DNA of 10,094 nucleotides from Sphingomonas sp. (GTDB lineage: Bacteria > Pseudomonadota > Alphaproteobacteria > Sphingomonadales > Sphingomonadaceae). Where the stretch lies: positions 1 to 10,094 of the forward strand of contig JAFBAM010000244.1 in the NCBI GenBank assembly GCA_019247755.1, given 5' to 3'. The position numbers and the translations under genes are program-made. The number at the start of each line of letters is the position of its first letter. Position 1 is the first letter of the stretch. The notes beneath the pieces were generated by a model. The model did not search any database and was not told the origin of the DNA. It saw only the letters and a program-made list of their open reading frames with translations. Shown here one piece after another: positions 1-5,347 of the stretch.

Positions 1-291
1 GTCGAGGCCGGCGAAGGTGGGGCTCTTGTACCACGATGTCGGTCCGGGTTTCGTCGCGTCGCGAACGCCGTCCCAGGGTCTAACCGGCTGCGCTTCCTCG
101 AACCGGTTCGCTCCGATTGGCGGAGCAGCATATGGAATACTCAAAAAGGTCTCGACCGTCCCGTTTCGCTGCCCCCTGACCTCGCCGTCAGAGAGGCGTT
201 TGGAGACGAACTGCGGCTTCTCATCGTTGCGGTTCATCGCTCGCGTCTAGCCGATCGTCCGTCGACCCCACAGACCGCGAGCTTTGCCTGA
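1..291 (+). CDS. C-terminal part of an unidentified protein (5' end outside window)
   Basis: Frame 1 is open from the first base to a TGA at 289-291, giving 96 residues with no start codon needed in the window. The composition is protein-like: a basic region (GFRRVANAVPGSNRLRFLEP), the motif SDWRSSIWN, then LPPDLAVREAFGDELRLL, which looks like a terminal amphipathic helix, then a polar tail. I do not recognise the family with certainty. The pattern 'W-N-(x)-R-P-V-x-LPPDL-x-x-(F)-x-DE-x-x-L' recalls the C-terminal ends of some bacterial sulfotransferases, but that is only a guess. Codon use includes AGA, GGA, ATA, CTA and CAA and looks less GC-biased than the core genes to the right, much like the NUDIX gene that follows 13 bases later (or overlaps it by 8 if TTG 284 is used). 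The two may be one transcript. Confidence 0.6.
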   Translation, partial: VEAGEGGALVPRCRSGFRRVANAVPGSNRLRFLEPVRSDWRSSIWNTQKGLDRPVSLPPDLAVREAFGDELRLLIVAVHRSRLADRPSTPQTASFA

Positions 292-304
292 CGCACCAAT
301 TGAT

Positions 305-850
305 ATGCAGCTCGCATCACCGCCTGACGCCGGACGTAGACCTATTGCGAGCGCCACAGACTTGGCGGACAATCCAAAAGCAATGCTGAAGAAGCGAGTG
401 ATTGGCGCTGCCTATCGGTTCCAAAAAAAGATGTGGCGCCTCGTCCGACCGCGCTCGCGAGGCGTCAAAGTAATGCTCTTCAATGATCAGGGAGAGCTAG
501 TGTTGATCCGGAACAGCTACGGGCGTTCCGATCTTTTCGTCCTGCCTGGCGGCGGAATTAGACCATTCGAGGAGCCCGCGGCCGCTGCGACGAGGGAAGT
601 CGGCGAAGAACTCGGAGTGGGAGTCACCGACCTGAGTTTCCGATCGCTCCACTTCAGCAGGGCGGAAGGCAAGCGCGACGAGATTCATCTCTTCGAGGCT
701 CGAGTGAGCGACAGACTAAGCGTGGACGACTTTGAGTTGGCGGAAGCGCGGTTCGTCCCTCTCGGTGACCTCCCGCAAACCACGTCGCCTGCAACTCGTC
801 GACGGATTGAGGAGTATCTCGGTGTTCGCGAACTGGACGAGAAGTGGTGA
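305..850 (+). CDS. NUDIX hydrolase
   Basis: A hydrolase of nucleoside-diphosphate-linked compounds; the substrate cannot be read from sequence. A complete NUDIX box is visible: G-GIRPF-E-EPAAAAT-REVGEELGV fits Gx5Ex7REUxEExGU, with the metal-binding glutamates in REVGEE. It is preceded by the usual strand 'VKVMLFNDQGELVLIRN' and 'LFVLPGGG'. The N-terminal extension is basic and hydrophobic (MLKKRVIGAAYRFQKKMWRL) and may be a membrane-contacting helix, as in some NUDIX proteins acting on lipid-linked or wall precursors; that is inference. The start is uncertain: ATG 305 (181 residues) is given, but TTG 284 (overlapping the upstream stop) and ATG 383 are in frame and none has a strong Shine-Dalgarno sequence. 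The gene lies directly downstream of the partial gene and converges on tRNA-Ser. Codon use is less GC-rich than its core neighbours, compatible with acquisition. Confidence 0.88.
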   Translation: MQLASPPDAGRRPIASATDLADNPKAMLKKRVIGAAYRFQKKMWRLVRPRSRGVKVMLFNDQGELVLIRNSYGRSDLFVLPGGGIRPFEEPAAAATREVGEELGVGVTDLSFRSLHFSRAEGKRDEIHLFEARVSDRLSVDDFELAEARFVPLGDLPQTTSPATRRRIEEYLGVRELDEKW

Positions 851-927
851 CCGGATCGCAGGGATCTTGCTCAAAGGGGGATCGAATGCGGGAATGGCTG
901 TTGCGATCGAGAGCCGGCAAGAGCAGC

Positions 928-954
928 GTTCGGCCCCTGCTATTTCTGCCGAAC
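928..954 (-). terminator. possible hairpin terminator/processing stem 3' of tRNA-Ser(GCU)
   Basis: A perfect 7-bp inverted repeat, GTTCGGC (928-934) and GCCGAAC (948-954), with a 13-base loop begins 6 bases past the tRNA CCA end when read on the minus strand. No clear U-run follows, so it may be a weak terminator or may stabilise the 3' end. It could equally end the convergent NUDIX transcript. Confidence 0.35.
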
Positions 955-959
955 TAGGT

Positions 960-1052
960 TGGCGGAGACGGAGGGATTCGAACCCTCGGTACGGGAATCC
1001 CCCGTACGGCGGTTTAGCAAACCGCTGGTTTCAGCCACTCACCCACGTCTCC
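960..1052 (-). tRNA. tRNA-Ser(GCU)
   Basis: Read on the minus strand, the acceptor stem GGAGACG (1046-1052) pairs with CGTCTCC (964-970), followed by discriminator G and an encoded CCA (960-962). The T arm is GAGGGTTCGAATCCCTC. The anticodon arm is GCGGT-TTGCTAA-ACCGC, giving anticodon GCU (reads AGC/AGU). The long variable arm (CGTACGGG/CCCGTACG region) is the class II form expected for serine. The 93-base length fits. A sigma70-like promoter lies upstream at 1081-1109. Confidence 0.96.
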
Positions 1053-1080
1053 GAGTGCGGCTCCCTTGCAGGAACGGCGG

Positions 1081-1109
1081 GCTATATAAGCGCAAATCCG
1101 AAGCTTCAA
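1081..1109 (-). promoter_or_regulatory. candidate promoter for tRNA-Ser(GCU)
   Basis: On the minus strand, TTGAAG (1104-1109) and TATAGC (1081-1086) are separated by 17 bases, giving a start about 20 bases before the mature tRNA 5' end. The -10 lies in the only clear AT-rich stretch (TATATAGC) between the epimerase stop and the tRNA. The assignment is by eye. Confidence 0.45.
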
Positions 1110-1123
1110 CCTGAAGACGGGCG

Positions 1124-2011
1124 CTATTTCGGAATGACGTCGAGCTGCATGGTGAGGCTCATCTCCTCGCCCGGATCAAGGATCCGCATGCCAAGCTCCG
1201 GCCAATCGGCTTCCGATGCATTAAGCGCAGCGTTTGCATGCGAAACCGGCTCGGCAACGAAAATCCCTCCACTCGATGGCGAATAAATCTGGAAGAAGCG
1301 AGCGTCGGGCGACGACAGCCGCACGTCAAAGGGCCAAGCGGGATCGCTCATCTGGGCTTCGCCTGACCAACCGCCGAAACCGTTGTCTAGATCTTGGCTG
1401 CACACCAAACGGTCGCGGAGGGCGTACCGACCTTCAGCCAGCACCTTGTCGACCGGCAGTACTTTCTCGTCGATGGTCCATGCCGCGGTTACATCCGTGT
1501 GGATTCGCGTATGAGGACCGCAAGGAAAATAGGGATGATGGCCTAATCCGCATGGCATCGGTTCGCCGGAAAGGTTCTGGCAGATCAAAGTCAGCAGCAG
1601 GCTGCTCTCGTCCAGCGAGAATTGCTGACGAGCCTCATAAACCCATGGCCACTCTCCAACTTCATGGCGAAAACTGAGAGTTGCGCGGGTCTCGGTCGCC
1701 TCTTGCACATGCCACGGATTGAGCCATCCCTGGCCGTGGAGAGGGCTGGGATCGCCGGCCAAATTTGGCTCGAGCCTGACCTCCCGGCCACGAAAGACGA
1801 ACCGGCCATCGCGGATCCGGTTCACGTACGGCACCAATGGGAAGCTGGCTGCGTCTAGCACCTTCTCGAGAGCGCCGTGGCAATCGCGCAATATTGGGCT
1901 CGAGGTGGCTCCCGCGTACCATCTGAACGCAGAGATTGCGCCGCCGATTGCCGGGCTAAGCTCGAGCATGAGCTTGCCGGACCTAAAGGTCAGTATCGTT
2001 TCGCTACTCAT
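1124..2011 (-). CDS. aldose 1-epimerase family protein
   Basis: A cytoplasmic mutarotase-fold enzyme that interconverts alpha and beta anomers of an aldose; the exact sugar is unknown. With the ATG at 2011 the product is 295 residues. Family marks in order: PAIGGAISAFRW (20-31), the substrate-site segment PYVNRIRDGRF (61-71), HGQGW (92-96), GLGHHPYF (155-162) carrying the conserved histidine pair, LDNGFGGW (208-215), and VAEPVSHANAA (252-262) with a glutamate and histidine where the family has its C-terminal catalytic segment. This is the shorter bacterial form with HGxGW rather than the long GalM. No signal peptide is seen. ATG 2011 is preferred because MSSETILTF resembles the usual family N-terminus; ATG 2047 is in frame but would place the start next to the palindrome at 2058-2073. 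It stands alone, divergent from the 107-residue gene, with no sugar operon beside it. Confidence 0.88.
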   Translation of the reverse strand: MSSETILTFRSGKLMLELSPAIGGAISAFRWYAGATSSPILRDCHGALEKVLDAASFPLVPYVNRIRDGRFVFRGREVRLEPNLAGDPSPLHGQGWLNPWHVQEATETRATLSFRHEVGEWPWVYEARQQFSLDESSLLLTLICQNLSGEPMPCGLGHHPYFPCGPHTRIHTDVTAAWTIDEKVLPVDKVLAEGRYALRDRLVCSQDLDNGFGGWSGEAQMSDPAWPFDVRLSSPDARFFQIYSPSSGGIFVAEPVSHANAALNASEADWPELGMRILDPGEEMSLTMQLDVIPK

Positions 2012-2057
2012 TTCTGACAATTCCCTGACCAGCCGATTCACTCTCATGCAACTTCGC

Positions 2058-2096
2058 TGGGGATAAATCCCCAAACTGGATTGCGCAGGGATTCCC
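2058..2096. promoter_or_regulatory. paired palindromes, candidate operator
   Basis: TGGGGATAAATCCCCA (2058-2073) is a perfect 7-bp inverted repeat around AA. A second palindrome, GGGATTCCC (2088-2096), follows at about 27 bases centre to centre. Both share the GGGAT core. They sit between the divergent starts of the epimerase (2011) and the 107-residue gene (2139). A weak promoter-like pair on the plus strand, TTGCGC (2081-2086) and GTATTC (2104-2109) with a 17-base spacer, would place the second palindrome in its spacer. A regulator is not identified. Confidence 0.4.
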
Positions 2097-2138
2097 ACGC
2101 CATGTATTCAACGCGCCGAGGGCCGGGGAGGGTCATCA

Positions 2139-2462
2139 ATGAGTAGACGCGTCAAGGAATTCGTCGATATCGGTGACCATCTGTCGATCGACGACCTGAT
2201 CCGCAAATTGCACGAGATTCGCGATGGGCTGCCTGACGAGCCGGAGGCTGAACTTAGGCTTCGCGGTGACGAAGTGTTCGGGCACCGCATCACGATCAGC
2301 TATTTCCGCGACCTGACCGCTGAGGAGGCGGAGCTGGAAAAGCGCTACGAAGACGCTGCCCGCGGCGCGAAGGAGCGCGAGTTGGCCCGGCTCCAGGCCG
2401 AATTGGGCGTCGTCTGTTACGCGGCGCCCGGAAAGAAGGGCAAGCTTCGCATCGTCGCCTGA
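2139..2462 (+). CDS. unrecognised small protein, 107 residues
   Basis: I do not recognise this family. The reading frame is convincing: an ATG at 2139 is preceded by a strong Shine-Dalgarno sequence (GGGGAGGG, 2125-2132, spacing about 7), and the GC-rich codon use is like the core genes. The N-terminal half (about residues 1-60) is soluble and acidic, with 'IDDLIRKLHEIRDGLPDEPEAELRLRGDEVFGHRITISYFRDLTAEE'. Residues about 58-89 are rich in E, K, R and A in heptad-like order (EEAELEKRYEDAARGAKERE) and should form a long helix or coiled coil. The end is basic (PGKKGKLRIVA). There is no signal peptide or membrane segment, and one cysteine. It converges on msrB with 4 bases between the stops. Its upstream region carries two palindromes, so it may be regulated. 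No function is proposed. Confidence 0.8.
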   Translation: MSRRVKEFVDIGDHLSIDDLIRKLHEIRDGLPDEPEAELRLRGDEVFGHRITISYFRDLTAEEAELEKRYEDAARGAKERELARLQAELGVVCYAAPGKKGKLRIVA

Positions 2463-2473
2463 GGCCTCAGGCG
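2456..2473. terminator. 18-bp palindrome carrying the stop codons of two convergent genes
   Basis: CGCCTGAGGCCTCAGGCG is a perfect palindrome. Its left TGA (2460-2462) ends the 107-residue gene and the mirrored TGA (2467-2469 on the minus strand) ends msrB. As RNA it can fold on either strand as a 7-bp GC-rich stem with a GGCC loop. On the plus strand it is followed only by GTTTGG, so it would be a weak bidirectional terminator. Confidence 0.5.
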
Positions 2474-2943
2474 GTTTGGAAGTTCAGCGCCAGCCCGTTC
2501 ATGCAATAACGAAGCCCAGTCGGCCTCGGACCGTCATCGAACACGTGGCCCAAATGACCACCGCAGCGCTCGCACAGCACTTCGGTCCGCTCCATCAGCA
2601 AGCTGTGGTCGGCGCGAGTGCTGACCGAGCCGGGCAGTGTCTTCCAGAAGCTCGGCCAACCCGTGCCACTCTCGAACTTCGTGGCCGAGCTGAACAACGG
2701 CCTCGCGCAACCGGCACAGGAGAATATGCCTCTGCGATGTTCATTCAGCAGCGCGCTCGTGAATGGTCGCTCGGTTCCCGCCTCGCGGAGGATGTAATAG
2801 CGCTCAGCGCCAAGCATGCGGCGCCACTCGTCTGGCGTGTGGGTAACCTTGAAATTGGCGCTGGCCGTTGTCGATCTACCGAACAGGAATAAACCAGCGC
2901 CAGCCAATCCGGCGATTCCCAAAAATGTGCGTCTGTCGTTCAT
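2467..2943 (-). CDS. msrB: peptide-methionine (R)-S-oxide reductase MsrB, Tat-exported
   Basis: Reduces R-methionine sulfoxide in proteins. The 158-residue product starts at ATG 2943 with MNDRRTFLGIAGLAGAG, a twin-arginine signal (RRTFLG, then a hydrophobic stretch, cleavage probably near TASA-N), so the enzyme should act in the periplasm. The MsrB domain follows: zinc cysteines C76/C79 (CAGC) and C124/C127 (CERC), the substrate segment SGTGWPSFW (92-100), GGHLGHVFDDGP (128-139), and catalytic C147 in RYCMNG. At the place where many MsrB proteins have the resolving cysteine (SGCGWPSF) there is T94, so regeneration must use another thiol. A longer in-frame N-terminus exists but would bury the Tat signal and run through the intergenic region, so it is not used. 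The gene is divergent from dipZ across 87 bases, which suggests a shared reductant route and perhaps shared control. Confidence 0.95.
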   Translation of the reverse strand: MNDRRTFLGIAGLAGAGLFLFGRSTTASANFKVTHTPDEWRRMLGAERYYILREAGTERPFTSALLNEHRRGIFSCAGCARPLFSSATKFESGTGWPSFWKTLPGSVSTRADHSLLMERTEVLCERCGGHLGHVFDDGPRPTGLRYCMNGLALNFQTA

Positions 2944-2975
2944 GAGGTCATATTGCCCATAGGTCGCTGGCGCAG

Positions 2976-2998
2976 TCCAATAACGAAAAGGTATTGGA
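2976..2998. promoter_or_regulatory. perfect inverted repeat, candidate operator between msrB and dipZ
   Basis: TCCAATA (2976-2982) and TATTGGA (2992-2998) form a perfect 7-bp inverted repeat around a 9-base spacer, 33 bases from the msrB start and 32 bases from the dipZ start. The central position between divergent starts suits a dimeric regulator controlling both genes. The regulator is unknown. Confidence 0.45.
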
Positions 2999-3030
2999 TG
3001 GGACATGAATAGCCGCGCCACAGAGACCGT

Positions 3031-4758
3031 ATGCTGATCATCCTCCTCGCCTATTTCGGCGGCATCCTCACCATCCTCTCGCCCTGCATCCTGCCGGTGC
3101 TTCCATTCGTGTTCGCCCGCGCCGGGCGCAGCTTCATGCGCTCGACCTTGCCGATGCTCGGCGGGATGGCGGCGACCTTCGCCATTGTGGCGACGCTTGC
3201 AGCAGTTGGCGGCGGCTGGGCGGTTCGCGCGAATGCGATCGGCCGCTGGGCCGCACTCGCCCTGTTGGCCGTCTTCGGAATCGCGCTCGTATTTCCGAGC
3301 GTCTCGGACCGACTGACGAGGCCCCTCGTGGCCATGGGCTCGCGGCTGACCGAGCGGGAGTCCCAAGAGGAAAGCGTCTGGTCTTCAGCGGTGCTCGGCG
3401 TGGCGACCGGCCTGCTCTGGGCTCCGTGCGCAGGGCCGATCCTTGGCCTCATCTTCACCGGCGCGGCGCTGCAAGGCGCGAGCTTCAACACGACCCTGCT
3501 CCTGCTCGCCTATGCCCTGGGTGCGGCGACCTCGCTGGCACTGGCGCTCCTCATCGGCGGCAAGGTCTTCGCGAGCATGAAAAAGTCGCTGGGCGCCAGT
3601 GAACGTATCCGCCAGGCGCTCGGCGTACTGGTCCTGGTTGGCGTCGCGGCGATCGCGCTTGGCCTTGATACGCGTGTGCTTTCAAAGCTCTCGAGCGCGC
3701 AGACCGCCGGCCTCGAGAACAGCCTTGCTTCCAAGCTCGGCATCACCCGCGGCATGGATGAGAACCGCGCCCGCACCGATGCAATGGGGCAACTTGTCCT
3801 GCCCTCGCAAGGCAATCTGCCTTCGCTCGACGGGCTTGGGCCATGGTACAATTCCCGGCCGCTCGATCTCCAAAAGCTCAAGGGCAAGGTCGTGCTGATC
3901 GATTTCTGGACCTACAGCTGCATCAATTGTCTGCGCGCGATCCCGCGCGTCAAAGCCTGGTGGGAGAAATATCGCGGCGATGGCCTAGTCGTCATCGGCG
4001 TCCACGCGCCCGAGTTCGCCTTCGAACGCGAGCCCGCCAACGTTGCGCAAGCGATCAAGGATCTCGGCATCACTTATCCGGTGGCGCTGGATAACCAGTA
4101 CGTCCTGTGGCGCGCACTGAAGAATAGCTACTGGCCGGCGCATTACTTCGTCGATGCCCAGGGCCGCATTCGATACTACCACCACGGCGAGGGCGAATAT
4201 GATCTCTCCGAGCGCGTAATCCGGCAGTTGCTCGCCGAAGCGGGGCACGCCCCGAAGGACATGACGCTCGCGGAAGCGAGTGCCTCCGGAGCTCAGGCCG
4301 CGGCCTCAGGACAAGTTGGCTCCCCGGAGACCTACATCGGCTACGCGCGGGCAAACCGGTTCGTGTCGCCAGGTGGACTCGTACGGGACCGCGCCAGCTC
4401 CTATGCCTCCGCCCCGCTGCAGCTCAACGACTGGTCGCTTCAGGGCCAGTGGGTCGATGGCCGGCAGAGTGCACGATCTCTGAGTGCCGGGAGCCAGATC
4501 TCCTTCCGCTTCCACGCACGCGACCTTCACCTGGTGCTCGGCTCGTCAACCGGGAAGCCAGTACGCTTCCGGGTGACCCTCGATGGACAAGCGCCTGGCC
4601 AGGACTCGGGGATCGACACCACCGCCGATGGCAGCGGCCAGGTCACCGGGCAGCGGCTCTACCAACTTGTCCGGCAGAAGGGCGCGATCCGCGACCGCAC
4701 CTTCACGATCACCTTCCTCGACCCGGGCGTGGAGGCCTTTTCTTTCACATTCGGATAA
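3031..4758 (+). CDS. dipZ: DipZ-type thiol-disulfide interchange membrane protein (CcdA + thioredoxin-like + C-terminal domain)
   Basis: Carries reducing equivalents across the inner membrane to periplasmic thiols. The 575-residue product has three parts. Residues 1-215 are a CcdA/DsbD-like membrane domain of about six segments, with the two membrane cysteines in LSPCILPVLPF (C19) and WAPCAGPILGL (C133). Residues about 260-410 are a TlpA/ResA-like thioredoxin fold with active site C297-I-N-C300 and a cis-proline in WPAHYF (P369). Residues about 425-575 are a beta-rich domain (QWVDGRQSARSL, ISFRFHARDLHLVLG) typical of the DipZ C-terminus, related to carbohydrate-binding-like folds. The order matches mycobacterial DipZ. 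ATG 3031 follows CAGAGACC, a weak ribosome site, and begins directly with the first membrane segment. It is divergent from exported msrB, its likely client. The stop lies one base before the 3' end of the convergent tRNA-Ser(GGA). Confidence 0.93.
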   Translation: MLIILLAYFGGILTILSPCILPVLPFVFARAGRSFMRSTLPMLGGMAATFAIVATLAAVGGGWAVRANAIGRWAALALLAVFGIALVFPSVSDRLTRPLVAMGSRLTERESQEESVWSSAVLGVATGLLWAPCAGPILGLIFTGAALQGASFNTTLLLLAYALGAATSLALALLIGGKVFASMKKSLGASERIRQALGVLVLVGVAAIALGLDTRVLSKLSSAQTAGLENSLASKLGITRGMDENRARTDAMGQLVLPSQGNLPSLDGLGPWYNSRPLDLQKLKGKVVLIDFWTYSCINCLRAIPRVKAWWEKYRGDGLVVIGVHAPEFAFEREPANVAQAIKDLGITYPVALDNQYVLWRALKNSYWPAHYFVDAQGRIRYYHHGEGEYDLSERVIRQLLAEAGHAPKDMTLAEASASGAQAAASGQVGSPETYIGYARANRFVSPGGLVRDRASSYASAPLQLNDWSLQGQWVDGRQSARSLSAGSQISFRFHARDLHLVLGSSTGKPVRFRVTLDGQAPGQDSGIDTTADGSGQVTGQRLYQLVRQKGAIRDRTFTITFLDPGVEAFSFTFG

Positions 4759-4759
4759 G

Positions 4760-4850
4760 TGGCGGAGCGGGAGGGATTCGAACCCTCGATACGGTTTTGC
4801 CGTATACTCACTTTCCAGGCGAGCGCCTTCGACCACTCGGCCACCGCTCC
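4760..4850 (-). tRNA. tRNA-Ser(GGA)
   Basis: On the minus strand the acceptor GGAGCGG (4844-4850) pairs with CCGCTCC (4764-4770), followed by G and an encoded CCA (4760-4762). The D arm has GCCGAGTGG, and the anticodon arm is CTCGC-CTGGAAA-GTGAG, giving anticodon GGA (reads UCC/UCU). The long variable arm is TATACGG/CCGTATC, and the T arm GAGGGTTCGAATCCCTC. It closely resembles the E. coli tRNA-Ser(GGA) layout. There is no terminator between its 3' end and dipZ, so unprocessed transcript would run antisense into dipZ. Confidence 0.96.
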
Positions 4851-4871
4851 GCTTTTCGCTGGAATGCGGGC

Positions 4872-4899
4872 ATCTAAGGGCCGAGTTCCCGTGGGGCAA
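4872..4899 (-). promoter_or_regulatory. candidate promoter for tRNA-Ser(GGA)
   Basis: On the minus strand, TTGCCC (4894-4899) and TTAGAT (4872-4877) are 16 bases apart, placing a start roughly 15 bases before the tRNA 5' end. The motif match is moderate and made by eye. Confidence 0.35.
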
Positions 4900-4936
4900 G
4901 GTTGCCGCGCGTAACGGCCGTCCCTAGTTCCACTCC

Positions 4937-5347
4937 ATGACGCCCGCCGAGCGCCTTTCAGGCAGGATGCCGACCGAAGACGAGATCGAGGAGATCGCGC
5001 AGCGCACGCTCGAACGGCTGCCGTCGCCCTTCGCCGAGAGCCTGAGGGACATCGTCCTGCAAATCGTGCCGGTGGCAGATGCAGAAACTGCGCGGCGCGT
5101 CGGCCTGTCGCACCCCATGCAACTCAGCGGCCTCTACGAAGGCGTGTCGCTCAACCATCAGAGCGTCAGCCACTCGGGCACGTTACCGGAGCGCATCACC
5201 CTCTACTCCCGGCCGATCCTGGCCGAGTGGCATTCGACGCCCGTCGGTCTCGAGCAGCTCGTCAGCCACATCGTGATTCACGAGATTGGCCATCATTTCG
5301 GCTTCTCAGACGACGACATGCATGCGCTCGAGGACAGTAGCGAATGA
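4937..5347 (+). CDS. metallopeptidase family protein (minimal metalloprotease-like, DUF1025)
   Basis: A small predicted zinc-dependent peptidase of 136 residues. The C-terminal motif H115-E-I-G-H119-H-F-G122-F-S-D-D-D-M-H129 is the HExxHxxG(x)6H form of the minimal-metalloprotease (zincin) family, the key evidence for the call. The N-terminal half (PTEDEIEEIAQRTLERLPSPF, then 'LSGLYEGVSLNH' and 'ERITLYSRPIL') follows the usual family layout. There is no signal peptide, so it is cytoplasmic. The start is uncertain: ATG 4937 has no visible ribosome site, while ATG 4967 (giving MPTEDEIEEIA) is preceded closely by CAGGCAGG. Its TGA overlaps the ccmA ATG as ATGA, so the two are translationally coupled. 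The substrate is unknown; the link to heme export is by position only. Confidence 0.9.
   Translation: MTPAERLSGRMPTEDEIEEIAQRTLERLPSPFAESLRDIVLQIVPVADAETARRVGLSHPMQLSGLYEGVSLNHQSVSHSGTLPERITLYSRPILAEWHSTPVGLEQLVSHIVIHEIGHHFGFSDDDMHALEDSSE

Noticed and set aside
17..250. Open frame giving a 77-residue product that begins with a YHDV-like motif reminiscent of polysaccharide deacetylases
   Set aside because: Only the first few residues resemble that family. Frame 1 over the same bases is open from the window edge and far more protein-like, so this frame is taken as a shadow.
117..967. TTGGCGGA occurring at 117, 362, 737 and 959, the last at the tRNA-Ser 3' end, as possible attachment-site remnants
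   Set aside because: Two copies encode ordinary Leu-Ala-Asp/Glu codons, the match does not extend further, and another copy lies inside the methyltransferase near 6795.
1104..1126. CTTCA-ACC-TGAAG dyad just after the epimerase stop as a terminator
   Set aside because: Short stem, no U-run, and it overlaps the better explained tRNA promoter -35 element.
732..1286. 184-residue plus-strand frame across the NUDIX end, the tRNA and the epimerase tail
   Set aside because: It runs through a complete tRNA-Ser gene and two real genes, and its product has no family character.
2467..3366. Longer form of MsrB starting upstream of 2943
   Set aside because: It would extend antisense into dipZ and place the Tat signal internally; the upstream residues are low-complexity and unlike MsrB.
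4716..4746. CCTC/GAGG hairpin followed by a T-rich run near the end of dipZ, as an intrinsic terminator
   Set aside because: The stem is only 4 bp with mismatched interior, and the T-rich run is codons for Phe/Ser in a real gene.
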